Assembly (NCBI RefSeq): GCF_003667315.2
Contig: NZ_RCTZ02000019.1
Location: 1-64,000, forward strand
Direction of reading: 5' to 3'
Source: Tropicibacter alexandrii
GTDB taxonomy: Bacteria; Pseudomonadota; Alphaproteobacteria; Rhodobacterales; Rhodobacteraceae
Length of the DNA stretch: 64,000 nucleotides
A program made the position numbers and the translations under genes. Position 1 is the first letter of the stretch. Each line of letters begins with the position of its first letter. This document shows positions 24,026 through 33,209 of the stretch, in pieces. The notes under the pieces are model-generated. The model was not told the DNA's origin. It saw nothing but the letters and a program-made list of their open reading frames with translations, and did no database searches.

Positions 24026-26305
24026 TCACGCCGCCCTGTCACCGACGGCGCCGGTCCGCCCCGCGATGGTGTCGATTGTGCGCCCGCCATCATGGAACCG
24101 CGAAACAAGTCCGCGCAGGCGCGCGGCCTTGTCCAGCAGCGCCCGCCCGGCCGAGGCGCTTTCGTTCACCATTGCGGCATTTCTCTGCGTGACCTGATCG
24201 AGGGCCGCGATCCCGTTGTTGATCTCGCCGATGCCTTGGGCTTGCTCCTTGGTGCTGGCGGCAATGTCGGCGACGCGGTCCGAAACCGAGACGACCTCCT
24301 GCAGGATGCCTTGCGTCGCGGCGCCGAGATCAGACACCAGCCGCACGCCATTCTCGACATTGCGGTTCGAGTTGGCGACAAGGGCGCGAATTTCCGCCGC
24401 GCTTTCGGAGGACCGCTGGGCAAGGGCGCGCACTTCCGAGGCGACGACGGCAAAGCCGCGACCGACCTCTCCGGCGCGGGCGGCCTCGACCCCTGCATTC
24501 AGGGACAGCAGGTTGGTCTGAAAGGCGAGGTCCTCGATCACCTGAATGATGCTGCCGATCTGTGCCGAGGAGGTCTCGATCTCGCCCATGGCCTGCACGG
24601 CTTGGCTGCGCACGTCCTCGCCATGCTCGGCCTGATTGCGCGCCGCGCCGATGGCCGCGACGATCTCTTCGACGCTGCGCGCGGTGGAATGGACGCTGTG
24701 CGAGATCTCTTCCATCGCGGCGGCGGTCTCTTCGAGCGTGGCGGCCTGATTTTCGGTCCGGGTGGACAGGGCATCGGCCCCGTCGGTCAGTTGCCTTGCA
24801 TCAAGATCGATGGCCGAGGCGCTGGCGCGCAGTTCGGTGATAATGTCGGACAGGTCCGCCACGGTCGCGTTGAAATCCGCCCGCAAAGGCTCGTAATCGG
24901 CGCTGAACGGCTGGTCGATCCGACTGCCGAGATCGCCCTTGGCCAGCCGTTGCAAGCCCTGCTGAAGGCGCTTGACGACCTGCGCCTGTTGCGCCGCGCG
25001 CTGCGCCATCTCTTCCTCGACGCGCTTGCCGGCCTCGAGGTCGGCCTTGAACAATTGCAGCGAGCGGGCAATGTCGCCGACCTCGTCCCCGGTTCGGATC
25101 TGACTGACATCGGACCGGAAATCGCCCGCCTTGATGCGCTCGACACTGCCGGACAACAGCCGGATGCGGTTGGTAAACAGACGCGCCACCAGAAAGGACA
25201 GGGCGACGACCAGCACCATAACAACAATTGTTTGCAGGATCGTGGTGAGCAGAAGATCGCGGGCCGCGGCCAGTGCCTCGGTCTCATCCTGTTCGACGAT
25301 CAGGTGCCACGACTCGCCCGCCCGGTCGAAGCTGAGCGCTTCTGTCACGACCGGTTGTCCCGACAGCCCGATGACGCCCCGCATATGCGCCTCGCCCTGT
25401 TGCGCGGCGACGATGTGGTCGAGCGCGGGAAGCTGTTGCAGGACCTTGTGCCCGCCGTCGTGCCGCGACGCGCTTAGCGCCCGCCCGTCGGAATCGACGG
25501 CATAAATTTCACCCGTCTGTCCGAGGACCTTGCTGTTCGACAGGATCTGGACCGGGCGGTCGATATTGATCTGGAGCGCGGCGACCCCGATCCGGTTGCC
25601 CTGCCGGTCAAAGACCGGCGCCGCGATGAAGTTGGCGGGTGCGTCGGCACTTGGCGCGTAGGGCGCGAAGCCCGAATAGACGAACGCCCCGTGGTCGAGG
25701 TCGCGCGCCCCCCGGAACGCCGCGCCAAGCCCGCTTGGCGCATAGATGCCGTTGGTGAAATTCGTGGCGAAGTCCAGTTCCTTGAAGACCGAGTAGACGA
25801 TGTTGCCCTGCAGATCGAACAGGAACAGGTCATAATAAGCGCGGTTGCGCTGGAAGGATCGGAAGCCCGGGTGATAGGCGAGATGGGTGGCAGTCCAGCC
25901 CGACCCGTCGCGCGCGTCATCCAGCGCGTCCTTGTTGCCGGTCGGGTTGGGATTGGCATGAATATACAGCTCTTGCAGTTGCGCCTGTGCGTCCGCGCCC
26001 AGCTCTGCCCATCCCGCGCTGAATTCCACGACCGCCGCCTGCGTCGCGGCGCTGTCGGCCAGCACGGTGATGTCGCGCTCGATCCCGTCGAACCATTCGT
26101 TCAGGGCCAGCGACTTCTCCGCCAGCAGGGAGGCGAAGGCGAGGGCGCGCTGCCGTTCAAGCGCCGTTGCGCCCTGCCAATAGCCGAACAGGGACACCGC
26201 CAGCGTGATGATCACCGTCGGGATCGCGATTTGCAGGGGCACCTTGAATTTCAGCTTCATCCGTCCGAAGGCCGCGCGGCGATTTGGGCGATGGGGTGTA
26301 CTCAT
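24026..26305 (-). CDS. Methyl-accepting chemotaxis protein (paralogue)
   Basis: The protein has 759 residues and the same plan as its neighbour: TM1 near 24-45, a periplasmic sensor with the shared [20 protein letters not shown] stretch, TM2 near 350, HAMP, and the signalling hairpin with [21 protein letters not shown]. It ends GDRAA, without the xWxxF tail, so adaptation may depend on the neighbour receptor in mixed arrays. GGAGAG precedes ATG 26305. The 255-base gap to the downstream receptor gene holds no further gene. Confidence 0.9.
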   Translation of the reverse strand: MSTPHRPNRRAAFGRMKLKFKVPLQIAIPTVIITLAVSLFGYWQGATALERQRALAFASLLAEKSLALNEWFDGIERDITVLADSAATQAAVVEFSAGWAELGADAQAQLQELYIHANPNPTGNKDALDDARDGSGWTATHLAYHPGFRSFQRNRAYYDLFLFDLQGNIVYSVFKELDFATNFTNGIYAPSGLGAAFRGARDLDHGAFVYSGFAPYAPSADAPANFIAAPVFDRQGNRIGVAALQINIDRPVQILSNSKVLGQTGEIYAVDSDGRALSASRHDGGHKVLQQLPALDHIVAAQQGEAHMRGVIGLSGQPVVTEALSFDRAGESWHLIVEQDETEALAAARDLLLTTILQTIVVMVLVVALSFLVARLFTNRIRLLSGSVERIKAGDFRSDVSQIRTGDEVGDIARSLQLFKADLEAGKRVEEEMAQRAAQQAQVVKRLQQGLQRLAKGDLGSRIDQPFSADYEPLRADFNATVADLSDIITELRASASAIDLDARQLTDGADALSTRTENQAATLEETAAAMEEISHSVHSTARSVEEIVAAIGAARNQAEHGEDVRSQAVQAMGEIETSSAQIGSIIQVIEDLAFQTNLLSLNAGVEAARAGEVGRGFAVVASEVRALAQRSSESAAEIRALVANSNRNVENGVRLVSDLGAATQGILQEVVSVSDRVADIAASTKEQAQGIGEINNGIAALDQVTQRNAAMVNESASAGRALLDKAARLRGLVSRFHDGGRTIDTIAGRTGAVGDRAA

Positions 26306-26899
26306 ACCGGGCTCTCCGAATGCCAGACCGAGGCTGGTCTGCTGGAAACGATCCCGGAACAGTCATGAAAAATCGTTGAATTTGTCTAAACATTGAACGA
26401 TCCCCGGTCGCGCCTGCGCTTGGCGCAGCGGCTTGTCCAGTGGGATGCGTGAGGGTGGGGGGAAGCGTCCTCGTTGCGTTGCGGCCCGGTGCGGCGTGCC
26501 GCGTCACCAGCCTGCCGACGGATATTCGAATGACATATCAAGCCGATGGGCCTGCAAGCCATGGTTGCGCCGGGTCGTGTCGAAACCCGCGTTTCGGGGC
26601 AGCTGGATACCCGCCAACGGCCCGTATGGAGGTCCACATCCTGTTGCTCCGGGGCGTTTGGACGCCTGTCGGTTCGGGAAGGCTGCCACAGCGCGGCGGG
26701 CCGGGGTCGCACGCTGCTCCACGCTGCGATTCGCCCGCGCGGCGCCACGGGCGCCTGCTGCGCTGCGCCGCTGACGGACGAGAGCGCGTCGAAAACGTGC
26801 CTTCCCACGGGCGCGGGATGCGGTAAGACCCTCTGGCGGTCGGACGGGTGCAGTCCGGGGCCGCCGCAATCCCGTGTCCAGAACGAAAGCCACGTCCCG
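26306..26899. other. Long divergent intergenic region with a nested stem-loop
   Basis: This is 594 bases between the divergent receptor and Lrp-type genes. The first 95 bases are AT-richer and probably hold the receptor promoter. CTGCGC (26414-26419) and GCGCAG (26423-26428) form a small hairpin. Near the Lrp start, CGGGAT (26814-26819) can pair with ATCCCG (26869-26874), enclosing GGCGGT/GCCGCC and CGGAC/GTCCG stems. No coding frame here looks protein-like, and no riboswitch family could be assigned. Confidence 0.4.
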
Positions 26900-27397
26900 G
26901 TGAAGAAGACAGCCCTCGACGCCACCGATATCCGCATCCTCAGCGCGGTGCAGGCGCATGGCCAACTCAGCAAGACCCGCCTGTCGGAAATCGTCAATAT
27001 CTCGGCCACGCCCTGCTGGGCGCGACTGGATCGGCTGAAGGCGGCGGGGTTCATTCGCGGCTATCACGCCGATATCGCGCTCAACCGGGTCTGCGACTTC
27101 ACGCTGGTGATGGTGACCGTGTCCCTGACCCATCACCGAAAGGCCGATTTCGACCGGTTCGAGGCGTGGGTCGCCCGCCATGACGAGATCACCGAATGCA
27201 TCGCCACCGGCGGCGGCATGGATTACGTGCTCAAGACGGTGTGTCCGACCTTGTCGGCCTTTCAGGACCTGATGCGGGAGATGCTGGAAACCGATCTGTC
27301 GGTCGACCGCTACATGACCTACATCGCGACCCGCGTGGTGAAGGCCGGGCAGCCCAACATCGCCAAGCTGGTCGGCGCGGCGGCCCGGCAAACCTGA
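26900..27397 (+). CDS. Lrp/AsnC-family transcriptional regulator
   Basis: The protein has 165 residues from GTG 26900: an N-terminal helix-turn-helix (LDATDIRILSAVQAHGQLSKTRLSEIVNISATPCWARLDRLKAAGFI) followed by a RAM ligand domain (CIATGGGMDYVLKTV). This is normal length for the family. No strong Shine-Dalgarno sequence is visible, and the long frame upstream is not conserved in character. The domain order suggests an amino-acid- or metabolite-responsive regulator. It sits between a chemoreceptor and a convergent acyl-CoA operon, so its targets are unknown. Confidence 0.85.
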   Translation: MKKTALDATDIRILSAVQAHGQLSKTRLSEIVNISATPCWARLDRLKAAGFIRGYHADIALNRVCDFTLVMVTVSLTHHRKADFDRFEAWVARHDEITECIATGGGMDYVLKTVCPTLSAFQDLMREMLETDLSVDRYMTYIATRVVKAGQPNIAKLVGAAARQT

Positions 27398-27433
27398 CGG
27401 CCCACGCCTGACCGCGGGCCGGGTCCGGTGGTG

Positions 27434-28321
27434 TCAGCGGCCCACCACCAGCATTTCGAAGGTGACAAGCACAGGGCCCTGACCACGGGTCAGACAACCG
27501 TCGAACAGGTTGCCCGCAGGATCGACACAGGCGAGGGGCAGGGCGGTGCAGACACCGTCGCGCACCATGCACCCCGCATGCAGCAGCACTTCGGAAAGTG
27601 GGCTGTGCATGGGCGGGCCCGCGTCGAAGCCAGCCCCGATCAGGCTGCCCAGCCCGTAGATGTCGGCATCCGGCAGCCCGGCCTCTGCACAGGCGGATTC
27701 CAGCGTCGAGTGCAGGTCCGCATGGGGGCGCACGGTCAGCAGCGCGGCGTTCATCTCGGCAAAGCAGGTGCGTGGCTCGGGTCGAAACAGCGGGAAATGC
27801 GTTTCGGGGTCCTGCGCCACTTCGAGCCGCGCGCCGAAGATCAGCCAAGCCTCGATCGTGCACGCCTCGGCAAGGGTGCATTGATCGTTCAACAGGTGGC
27901 CCATGGCGGCGGCACCGTCATGCCACATGGCGTGGGTGTGCAGGAACCACGCGCCGTCCTTGACCCCGACAGAGGCAGTTGCCCGGTCCAGCGTGATCGC
28001 CGTGGCCTCGTGCGTGTCGCTGTACCACGCCGCGTGCTGGTCATCGGCGGGACCGTCCGGCATCACATAGCGCATCCGGTCCAGACGAACCCCGTCGAGC
28101 AGGGCACAGGCGCCGTCGGCACCTTCCGCCTCGACCGCCTGCGCCACCGCGTCCAGCAAGGTCAGCCCGGCCGGAAGCTGCAGCGTGGCGCGCCGCGCAT
28201 GACAGCGCGCCAGCGTATGGCGCCCGGCTTGTTCGGGGCCGGGATGGGTGACCCAGTCGCGGCTGTCGCCTTGGGGCATCGGCACGGCGTCCGGCCTGCG
28301 GGGGGCGGGAATCGGGCGCAT
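27434..28321 (-). CDS. Tandem PPC/DUF296-like protein
   Basis: The protein has 295 residues with no signal peptide. Both halves look like the PPC (DUF296) fold: the first contains HTHAMWHDGAAAMGHLL and DPETHFPLF, the second LHSTLESACAEAGLPDADIYGLGSLIGAGF and GQGPVLVTFEML. PPC domains form trimers and occur in nucleoid-associated proteins and in many bacterial proteins of unknown role; conserved His residues in the first half could bind metal. It is the last gene after the acyl-CoA ligase, three bases downstream. I cannot assign a reaction. Confidence 0.65.
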   Translation of the reverse strand: MRPIPAPRRPDAVPMPQGDSRDWVTHPGPEQAGRHTLARCHARRATLQLPAGLTLLDAVAQAVEAEGADGACALLDGVRLDRMRYVMPDGPADDQHAAWYSDTHEATAITLDRATASVGVKDGAWFLHTHAMWHDGAAAMGHLLNDQCTLAEACTIEAWLIFGARLEVAQDPETHFPLFRPEPRTCFAEMNAALLTVRPHADLHSTLESACAEAGLPDADIYGLGSLIGAGFDAGPPMHSPLSEVLLHAGCMVRDGVCTALPLACVDPAGNLFDGCLTRGQGPVLVTFEMLVVGR

Positions 28322-28324
28322 CGC

Positions 28325-29923
28325 TCAGACCCCCTCGGGCTGGGGCATCAAGCCCCGCGCGGTCAGTTCCTCGCGCACCAGTTTCTTGGTGATCTTGCCA
28401 TAGGCGGTCTTGGGCATCTCATCGAGGAAGACATAGTAGCGCGGGATCTTGTATTTCGCGACGCGGCCATCGAGCCACGCGCGCAGGGCGCCTTCTTCGA
28501 CCGTGGCGCCGGGTTCGGGCACGCAGACGCACAGGCCGACCTCTCCCCATCTTTGGTCCGGCACACCGAGGATCGCGACTTCGCTGACGCCATCGATGGT
28601 CAGCAGGATTTCCTCGACTTCGCGCGGATAGACGTTGGACCCGCCCGAGATATACATGTCAGACGACCGCCCGGTGATATACAGATACCCCTGTTCGTCC
28701 ATGTGGCCCAGATCGCCGGTCAGGAACCAGCCATTGCGAAAGGCCTTGGCATTGGCGCCCGCGTCATCGAGATAGCCGGGAAAGACCGCCGGACCGATCA
28801 CGCAGATCTCGCCGGTTTCATGCGGCGCGCAGATCGCGCCCTTGTCGTCCTGAATGGTCACCATCAGGCCTGTGCGCTCGACCCCGCAGGTGCCGGGTCG
28901 GGCCTCGGGCGTGTCCTCCAGAAAGTGGTCCTCGGGGCGCATGACGGTGATCGCGCCGGTGACCTCGCCCAGCCCGTAATATTGCACCAGCACCGGGCCA
29001 AGCGCTTGCAACGCGCGCTTTTGATCGGCGCGGTACATCGGCGCGCCTGCATAGATCACGTGGCGCAGGCTGGAATGGTCGAACATCTCGACCGAGGGGT
29101 CCTCGACCAGCATCTTGACGATGGTCGGCACGGTGAACATGTTGCTCACGCCCCACTCCTGCACCATCCGCCATGCCTGCGCGGGGTCAAAGCGCCCCTG
29201 CGGCAGGATCACGCTTTTGGCCCCGGCGGCGATCTGCGCCATCGCGTGGGCCGCCGCGCCATGGGACAGGGGCGCCACCACCAGCGAGGCATCGCGCGCG
29301 GACAGCCCCGGCATCAGGTCGTTCATGTGGTTGAGGATGGTAAAGGTCATCTGACCGTGGGTCAGCACCACGGCCTTGGGCCGCCCAGTGGACCCAGAGG
29401 TGAAGAACAGCCAGCAGGGATCGTCGCGGCTGACATCCGCATTCGGGAAATCGGTGCCAAGGTGGCGGTCCACCAAATCCTCGTAGCCATGCGCGCCGGG
29501 CAGGTCACCGATGGCGATGACGTGATCCACGAGACCGGCGCAGGCTTCGGCATGGCCGGGAAACGCATCCTCGACGAAGATCGCGCGCGCCTTGGATTTC
29601 TGGCACTGGTAAGCGACCTCGTCCGTGCCCTGACGGAAGTTGGCGGGGGCCCAGACCAGCCCCGCGCGGAACACCGCCATCATGATTTCCAGCATCTGGT
29701 TGTTGTTGGCCGATTGCACCAACACGGTGTCGCCCTTGGCCAGCCCCAGATCGTGCCGCAGCGCATGGGCCAAGGCACTGACCCGCGCGTCGAACTGCGC
29801 CCAGGTCCATGTCTGGTCATCGTAAACGGTCGCCACCGCGTCGGGCTGCTTGCGCGCCTGTTTCGTCAGGAAATAGGCGATGTTCGGGACGCGGGTGCTG
29901 CTGGGCCATGCCGTGCCGCTCAT
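28325..29923 (-). CDS. AMP-forming acyl-CoA ligase
   Basis: A class I adenylate-forming enzyme of 532 residues: phosphate loop FFTSGSTGRPKAV (173-185), YGLGEVTG (A5), WFLTGDLG (A7) and the C-terminal catalytic Lys in KTAYGKITKK. It activates a carboxylic acid to its CoA thioester with ATP. It overlaps the thiolase stop (ATGA) and is cotranscribed with thiolase, the DUF296-like protein and probably iclR. The substrate is likely the acid imported by the divergent TRAP system, but its identity is unknown. Confidence 0.88.
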   Translation of the reverse strand: MSGTAWPSSTRVPNIAYFLTKQARKQPDAVATVYDDQTWTWAQFDARVSALAHALRHDLGLAKGDTVLVQSANNNQMLEIMMAVFRAGLVWAPANFRQGTDEVAYQCQKSKARAIFVEDAFPGHAEACAGLVDHVIAIGDLPGAHGYEDLVDRHLGTDFPNADVSRDDPCWLFFTSGSTGRPKAVVLTHGQMTFTILNHMNDLMPGLSARDASLVVAPLSHGAAAHAMAQIAAGAKSVILPQGRFDPAQAWRMVQEWGVSNMFTVPTIVKMLVEDPSVEMFDHSSLRHVIYAGAPMYRADQKRALQALGPVLVQYYGLGEVTGAITVMRPEDHFLEDTPEARPGTCGVERTGLMVTIQDDKGAICAPHETGEICVIGPAVFPGYLDDAGANAKAFRNGWFLTGDLGHMDEQGYLYITGRSSDMYISGGSNVYPREVEEILLTIDGVSEVAILGVPDQRWGEVGLCVCVPEPGATVEEGALRAWLDGRVAKYKIPRYYVFLDEMPKTAYGKITKKLVREELTARGLMPQPEGV

Positions 29924-31098
29924 TTCACGCGCTCCAGAATCGAGGTGTAATTCGCCACCGCCGCGCCGCCCATGTTGAACACGCCAGCCAGCGTTGCGCC
30001 GTCCTTCTGCATCTCGCCCGCCGTTTCGGTCAGCTGCATCGCCGCCATGATATGCATCGACACGCCGGTCGCGCCCAGCGGATGCCCGCGCGCCTTCAGC
30101 CCGCCCGACAGGTTCACCGGCAGCTTGCCATCGGCTTGCGTGATGCCGTCGCGGATCACCCGGTGGCCTTGCCCCGGTTCGGCCAGCCCCATCGCCTCGT
30201 ATTCCAGCATCTCGGCGATGGTGAAACAGTCATGCGTCTCGACCAGATCGAGATCATCGAGCGTGATCGCCGCGTCCTCCAACGCGCCTTTCCACGCCCG
30301 CGCCGCCCCGTCGAAGGAATAGGGGGCAGGCCGCCGCGACAGCGCCATGAAGTCATTGGCATGGCTGCGCGCGCGAAAACGCACGGCCTTGCCCATGGTC
30401 TCTGCCGTTTCGGCATCGCAGACCACCATCACCGCCGCCCCGTCGGAAATCAGCGAGCAATCGGACCGCCGCAAAGGCCCGGCGACCAGCGGGTTCTTGT
30501 CGCTGACGGTGTTGCAGAAGTCGAAGCCGAAATCCTTGTGCATATGCGCCACGGGGTTCTTCATCGCGTTGTGGTGGTTCTTGGCCGAGATCATCGCCAG
30601 CGCGTCGGACTGATCCCCGTAGGCCTGAAAATAGCTTTGAGCGATATGGCCGAACACGCCCGCGAAACCGGGGGTGAAGTGCCCCTCTTCCGGCGTGTAG
30701 CTGCCCATCAGCATCAGCGCCGCCGCATCCGCAGGCGGGATCGTCGTCATCTTTTCGACGCCCACCACCAGCGCGATCCGGCCCCGGCCAGACTGGACGA
30801 AATCCAGCGCGGAATACAGCGCCGCCGACCCGGTGGCGCAGGCGTTTTCCAGTTTCGACGCGGGCACATGCGCCAGTTCCGGCACCGCCATGCCGACCAG
30901 CCCTGCCTCGAACGCCTGCGGGACAAAGCCGCCGTTGAACGTGCCGACAAAGATGCCGTCGATATCGGCGGCGGTGATCCCGGCATCCTCCAATGCGGCG
31001 GGGACGGTGGCCTTGATCAGGCTTTCGGTATCGGGACAGTCGTCCAGCTTGCCGAATTTGGAATGCGCCCAGCCGATCACGCAGGGTTGGTGTGTCAT
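29920..31098 (-). CDS. Thiolase-family acyltransferase (SCP2-type)
   Basis: The protein has 392 residues. Cys87 in ENACATGSAAL, His in ETHDCFTIAE and GGLKARGHPLGATG form the thiolase active site of the SCP-x/acetyl-CoA acetyltransferase-like group that lacks the second Cys of classical thiolases. It probably cleaves a 3-oxoacyl-CoA made from the acid activated by the adjacent ligase. AAGGAGACGACC precedes ATG 31098; 193 further in-frame codons upstream overlap iclR and are not used. Confidence 0.86.
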   Translation of the reverse strand: MTHQPCVIGWAHSKFGKLDDCPDTESLIKATVPAALEDAGITAADIDGIFVGTFNGGFVPQAFEAGLVGMAVPELAHVPASKLENACATGSAALYSALDFVQSGRGRIALVVGVEKMTTIPPADAAALMLMGSYTPEEGHFTPGFAGVFGHIAQSYFQAYGDQSDALAMISAKNHHNAMKNPVAHMHKDFGFDFCNTVSDKNPLVAGPLRRSDCSLISDGAAVMVVCDAETAETMGKAVRFRARSHANDFMALSRRPAPYSFDGAARAWKGALEDAAITLDDLDLVETHDCFTIAEMLEYEAMGLAEPGQGHRVIRDGITQADGKLPVNLSGGLKARGHPLGATGVSMHIMAAMQLTETAGEMQKDGATLAGVFNMGGAAVANYTSILERVK

Positions 31099-31109
31099 GG
31101 TCGTCTCCT

Positions 31110-31898
31110 TCAGGTGGGGCGTTTGGGGTGCAGGCGCGCCTCTATGCGGGCGGCCTCGGTCTTCAGCATGTCGGCCAGTTCGGGTTGGCGGTCCGGGGTC
31201 ATGCGGCTGTCGATGGCGGCGATGGACACCGCGCCAAGCGCCGCGCCCGAAGCTCCGCGCACCGGCACGCCGATGGCCCATGAATTGGCGACATACATGC
31301 CGGGGTTCAGGCTCCATCCCCGGGTGCGGGCGATGGCCAGTTCGCCGTGCAGAAAGGCGTCGTCGAAGCCGGGGAAATGCGTCGCGCGTTCGGCGCGGGT
31401 GGCGTCGAGCACCTCTTGCGCCTCGGCCTCGGGCAGGGCGGACAGGATGGCCATTGCGCCTGCGCCGACGCCCAAGGGATGCCGCGCGCCCGGTTGCAAC
31501 ACATGGGTGCGAATCGGAAACGCGCCCTCTTCGCGGTGCAGGCAGACCGCGTGCGCGCCGCGCCGGATCGAGATGAAGCTGCTGTCGCCGCTGGCATCGG
31601 CCAGCCTCAGCAGGCTGTCCATCGACACATCGAGCAGCGTGTGCCGCCGCGCCGCGCTGGTGCCCGCGATCAGGCATTCCGGGCCGGGATAATAGCCGCC
31701 CTCGGCGCTTTGCTCGACATAGCCCGACCGGATCAGCGCCAGCAGAATGCGCCGCACGGTGGGGCGCGACAGGCCGGTTTCGCGGGTCAGCACAGGCATC
31801 GGCACCTCATCGCCACCCTGCGACGAGATCAACGACAGCAGCATCAACGCCCGGTCGATGCTTTGGCTGCCTGCGGCTGATTTTCCCTGCATATCCAT
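31110..31898 (-). CDS. IclR-family transcriptional regulator
   Basis: The protein has 262 residues: an N-terminal winged helix (SIDRALMLLSLISSQG, then LSRPTVRRILLALIRSGYV) and a GAF-like ligand domain with GVGAGAMAILSALPE and GVPVRGASGAALGAVSIAA. It is divergent from the TRAP operon and upstream of thiolase and ligase on its own strand. A palindrome covers its own start codon and a near-copy lies 140 bases away, consistent with autorepression and control of both operons. The effector is unknown, presumably the transported acid or its CoA ester. Confidence 0.9.
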   Translation of the reverse strand: MDMQGKSAAGSQSIDRALMLLSLISSQGGDEVPMPVLTRETGLSRPTVRRILLALIRSGYVEQSAEGGYYPGPECLIAGTSAARRHTLLDVSMDSLLRLADASGDSSFISIRRGAHAVCLHREEGAFPIRTHVLQPGARHPLGVGAGAMAILSALPEAEAQEVLDATRAERATHFPGFDDAFLHGELAIARTRGWSLNPGMYVANSWAIGVPVRGASGAALGAVSIAAIDSRMTPDRQPELADMLKTEAARIEARLHPKRPT

Positions 31899-31909
31899 AT
31901 TATGGACAT
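31891..31909. promoter_or_regulatory. IclR-type operator over the iclR start
   Basis: TCCATA-T-TATGGA (31894-31906), within ATATCCATATTATGGACAT, is a perfect odd palindrome overlapping the iclR ATG. The same 11-base ATATCCATATT begins the second site at 32031. Autoregulation is inferred. Confidence 0.6.
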
Positions 31910-32030
31910 CCTCCTGAAAATATTTATGGCGGGCATGGGTTGCAAACTCAAGCGAAAACCATGTTGCACCGCAGCGATGAATCTGGGTTTACAGTCGGCA
32001 AATCAAAAACCTATCCTACACCCAGAACGC

Positions 32031-32050
32031 ATATCCATATTGTGGATGCA
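32031..32050. promoter_or_regulatory. Second IclR-type operator, upstream of the TRAP operon
   Basis: ATATCCATATTGTGGATGCA repeats the core of the site at 31891-31909 with one mismatch in the palindrome (TCCATA-T-TGTGGA). It lies 84 bases before the TRAP binding-protein ATG. Confidence 0.6.
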
Positions 32051-32133
32051 TCGGGAGTCCGGTCGGGGCGCATCACGCCGCTCTGGCAAGGGAACGAAAG
32101 GCCGGGCAACCGGCGCAGAGTGGAGGAGAAACC

Positions 32134-33159
32134 ATGAAACGCACCCTGATGGCAGCCGTCGCTGCCGCAACGCTGACCTTGCCCGCCCATGCGCGCGACA
32201 TCGAGATGCAGTCGATCTATCCCGGCACGCTGCCGCTTTTGGGCTCGTCCGGCGCGGAACTGGGCGGGCGCGTGTCCGCGATCACCGGCGGCGAGCTGAA
32301 CTTCGTCTTCCGCAATCCGGGCGAGATCGTTGCGGGCAACGAGATCTGGGACGCTCTGTCCACCGGCGCCATCGAGGCGGCGTGGTACAGCCCCGGTTTC
32401 GCCGAAGGCGTGGTGCCGAGCGCCTCGCTGTTCACCGCCTTCCCCTTTGGCCCGGATGTGCGCGAATATACCGCGTGGTGGTACAATGGCGGCGGCTACG
32501 AGCTGTGGAACGAGATTTCCGCCCCCTACAACATCCATTCGGAACTATGCTCGATCCTCGCCCCCGAGGCGTCCGGCTGGTTCAAGGAGCCGATCAATTC
32601 GCCCGAAGACCTGAAGGGCAAGAAGATGCGGATCTTCGGCCTTGGCGCCGCCGTCATGGAAAAGCTGGGCGTGGCCGCGCAGTCCATGCCGCCCGCCGAC
32701 ACCATGAGCGCTCTGAATCTCGGCACCATCGACGCGGCCGAGATGTCCTTCCCGGCGATCGACTATGCGCTGGGCATGTATGAGCACGCCAAGCACCTGT
32801 ATTTCCCGGGCTGGCACCAGCAGACCTCGCTCATCGTGTTCATGATGAACACCGACAGCTGGAACGCACTGTCCGACCGCGACCGCGCCGCCATTCAGGA
32901 AGTCTGCGCCGGCAACGTTGCCCGCACCACCGCGCAGGGCGAGGCCATCGAACTGGAGCCGCTGGCCAAGATGCAGAACGATCACGGCGTGACCGTGCAT
33001 CGCTGGTCCGACGAGATGTTGCAGACCTTCTCGGACACCTGGGACGAGGTCGTGGCCGAAAAGACCGCCGAAAGCGCCGAATTCAAGCGCGTCTGGGACC
33101 ACATCCAAGCCTTCCGCACCGACTACGCCCAGTGGAAAGATCTGGGCTACGTCGACTGA
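32134..33159 (+). CDS. TRAP transporter solute-binding protein (DctP family)
   Basis: The protein has 341 residues with a signal peptide (about 1-20, ending AHARD). Family motifs are GGELNFVFRNPGEIV, LKGKKMRIFGLGAAVMEKLGV, NLGTIDAAEMSFPAID and GWHQQTSLIVFMMN. It captures an organic acid in the periplasm for the QM permease that follows. It is closer in style to the DctP branch taking larger hydrophobic or aromatic acids than C4 acids, but that is a weak impression. GGAGGAG precedes ATG. Confidence 0.88.
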   Translation: MKRTLMAAVAAATLTLPAHARDIEMQSIYPGTLPLLGSSGAELGGRVSAITGGELNFVFRNPGEIVAGNEIWDALSTGAIEAAWYSPGFAEGVVPSASLFTAFPFGPDVREYTAWWYNGGGYELWNEISAPYNIHSELCSILAPEASGWFKEPINSPEDLKGKKMRIFGLGAAVMEKLGVAAQSMPPADTMSALNLGTIDAAEMSFPAIDYALGMYEHAKHLYFPGWHQQTSLIVFMMNTDSWNALSDRDRAAIQEVCAGNVARTTAQGEAIELEPLAKMQNDHGVTVHRWSDEMLQTFSDTWDEVVAEKTAESAEFKRVWDHIQAFRTDYAQWKDLGYVD

Positions 33160-33171
33160 CCTGACCCGCGT

Positions 33172-33189
33172 GCGAGGGGAAACCCTCGC
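33172..33189 (+). other. GNRA-type hairpin between dctP- and dctQ-type genes
   Basis: GCGAGGG (33172-33178) pairs with CCCTCGC (33183-33189) around a GAAA tetraloop, just after the binding-protein stop. It probably stabilises the binding-protein transcript segment. Confidence 0.6.
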
Positions 33190-33209
33190 GCGCAACCTCG
33201 GAGGCCCCC

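Noticed and set aside
24092-25477. Plus-strand open frame opposite the second chemoreceptor
   Set aside because: Its composition is that of an antisense frame; the receptor on the minus strand has complete domain motifs.
26800-26900. Cobalamin-riboswitch-like words (GGTGCAGTCCG, CCGCCGCAA) before the Lrp-type gene
   Set aside because: The conserved ACTGT and AGCCAGGAGACC boxes are absent and the gene is not a B12-linked function, so no riboswitch is called.
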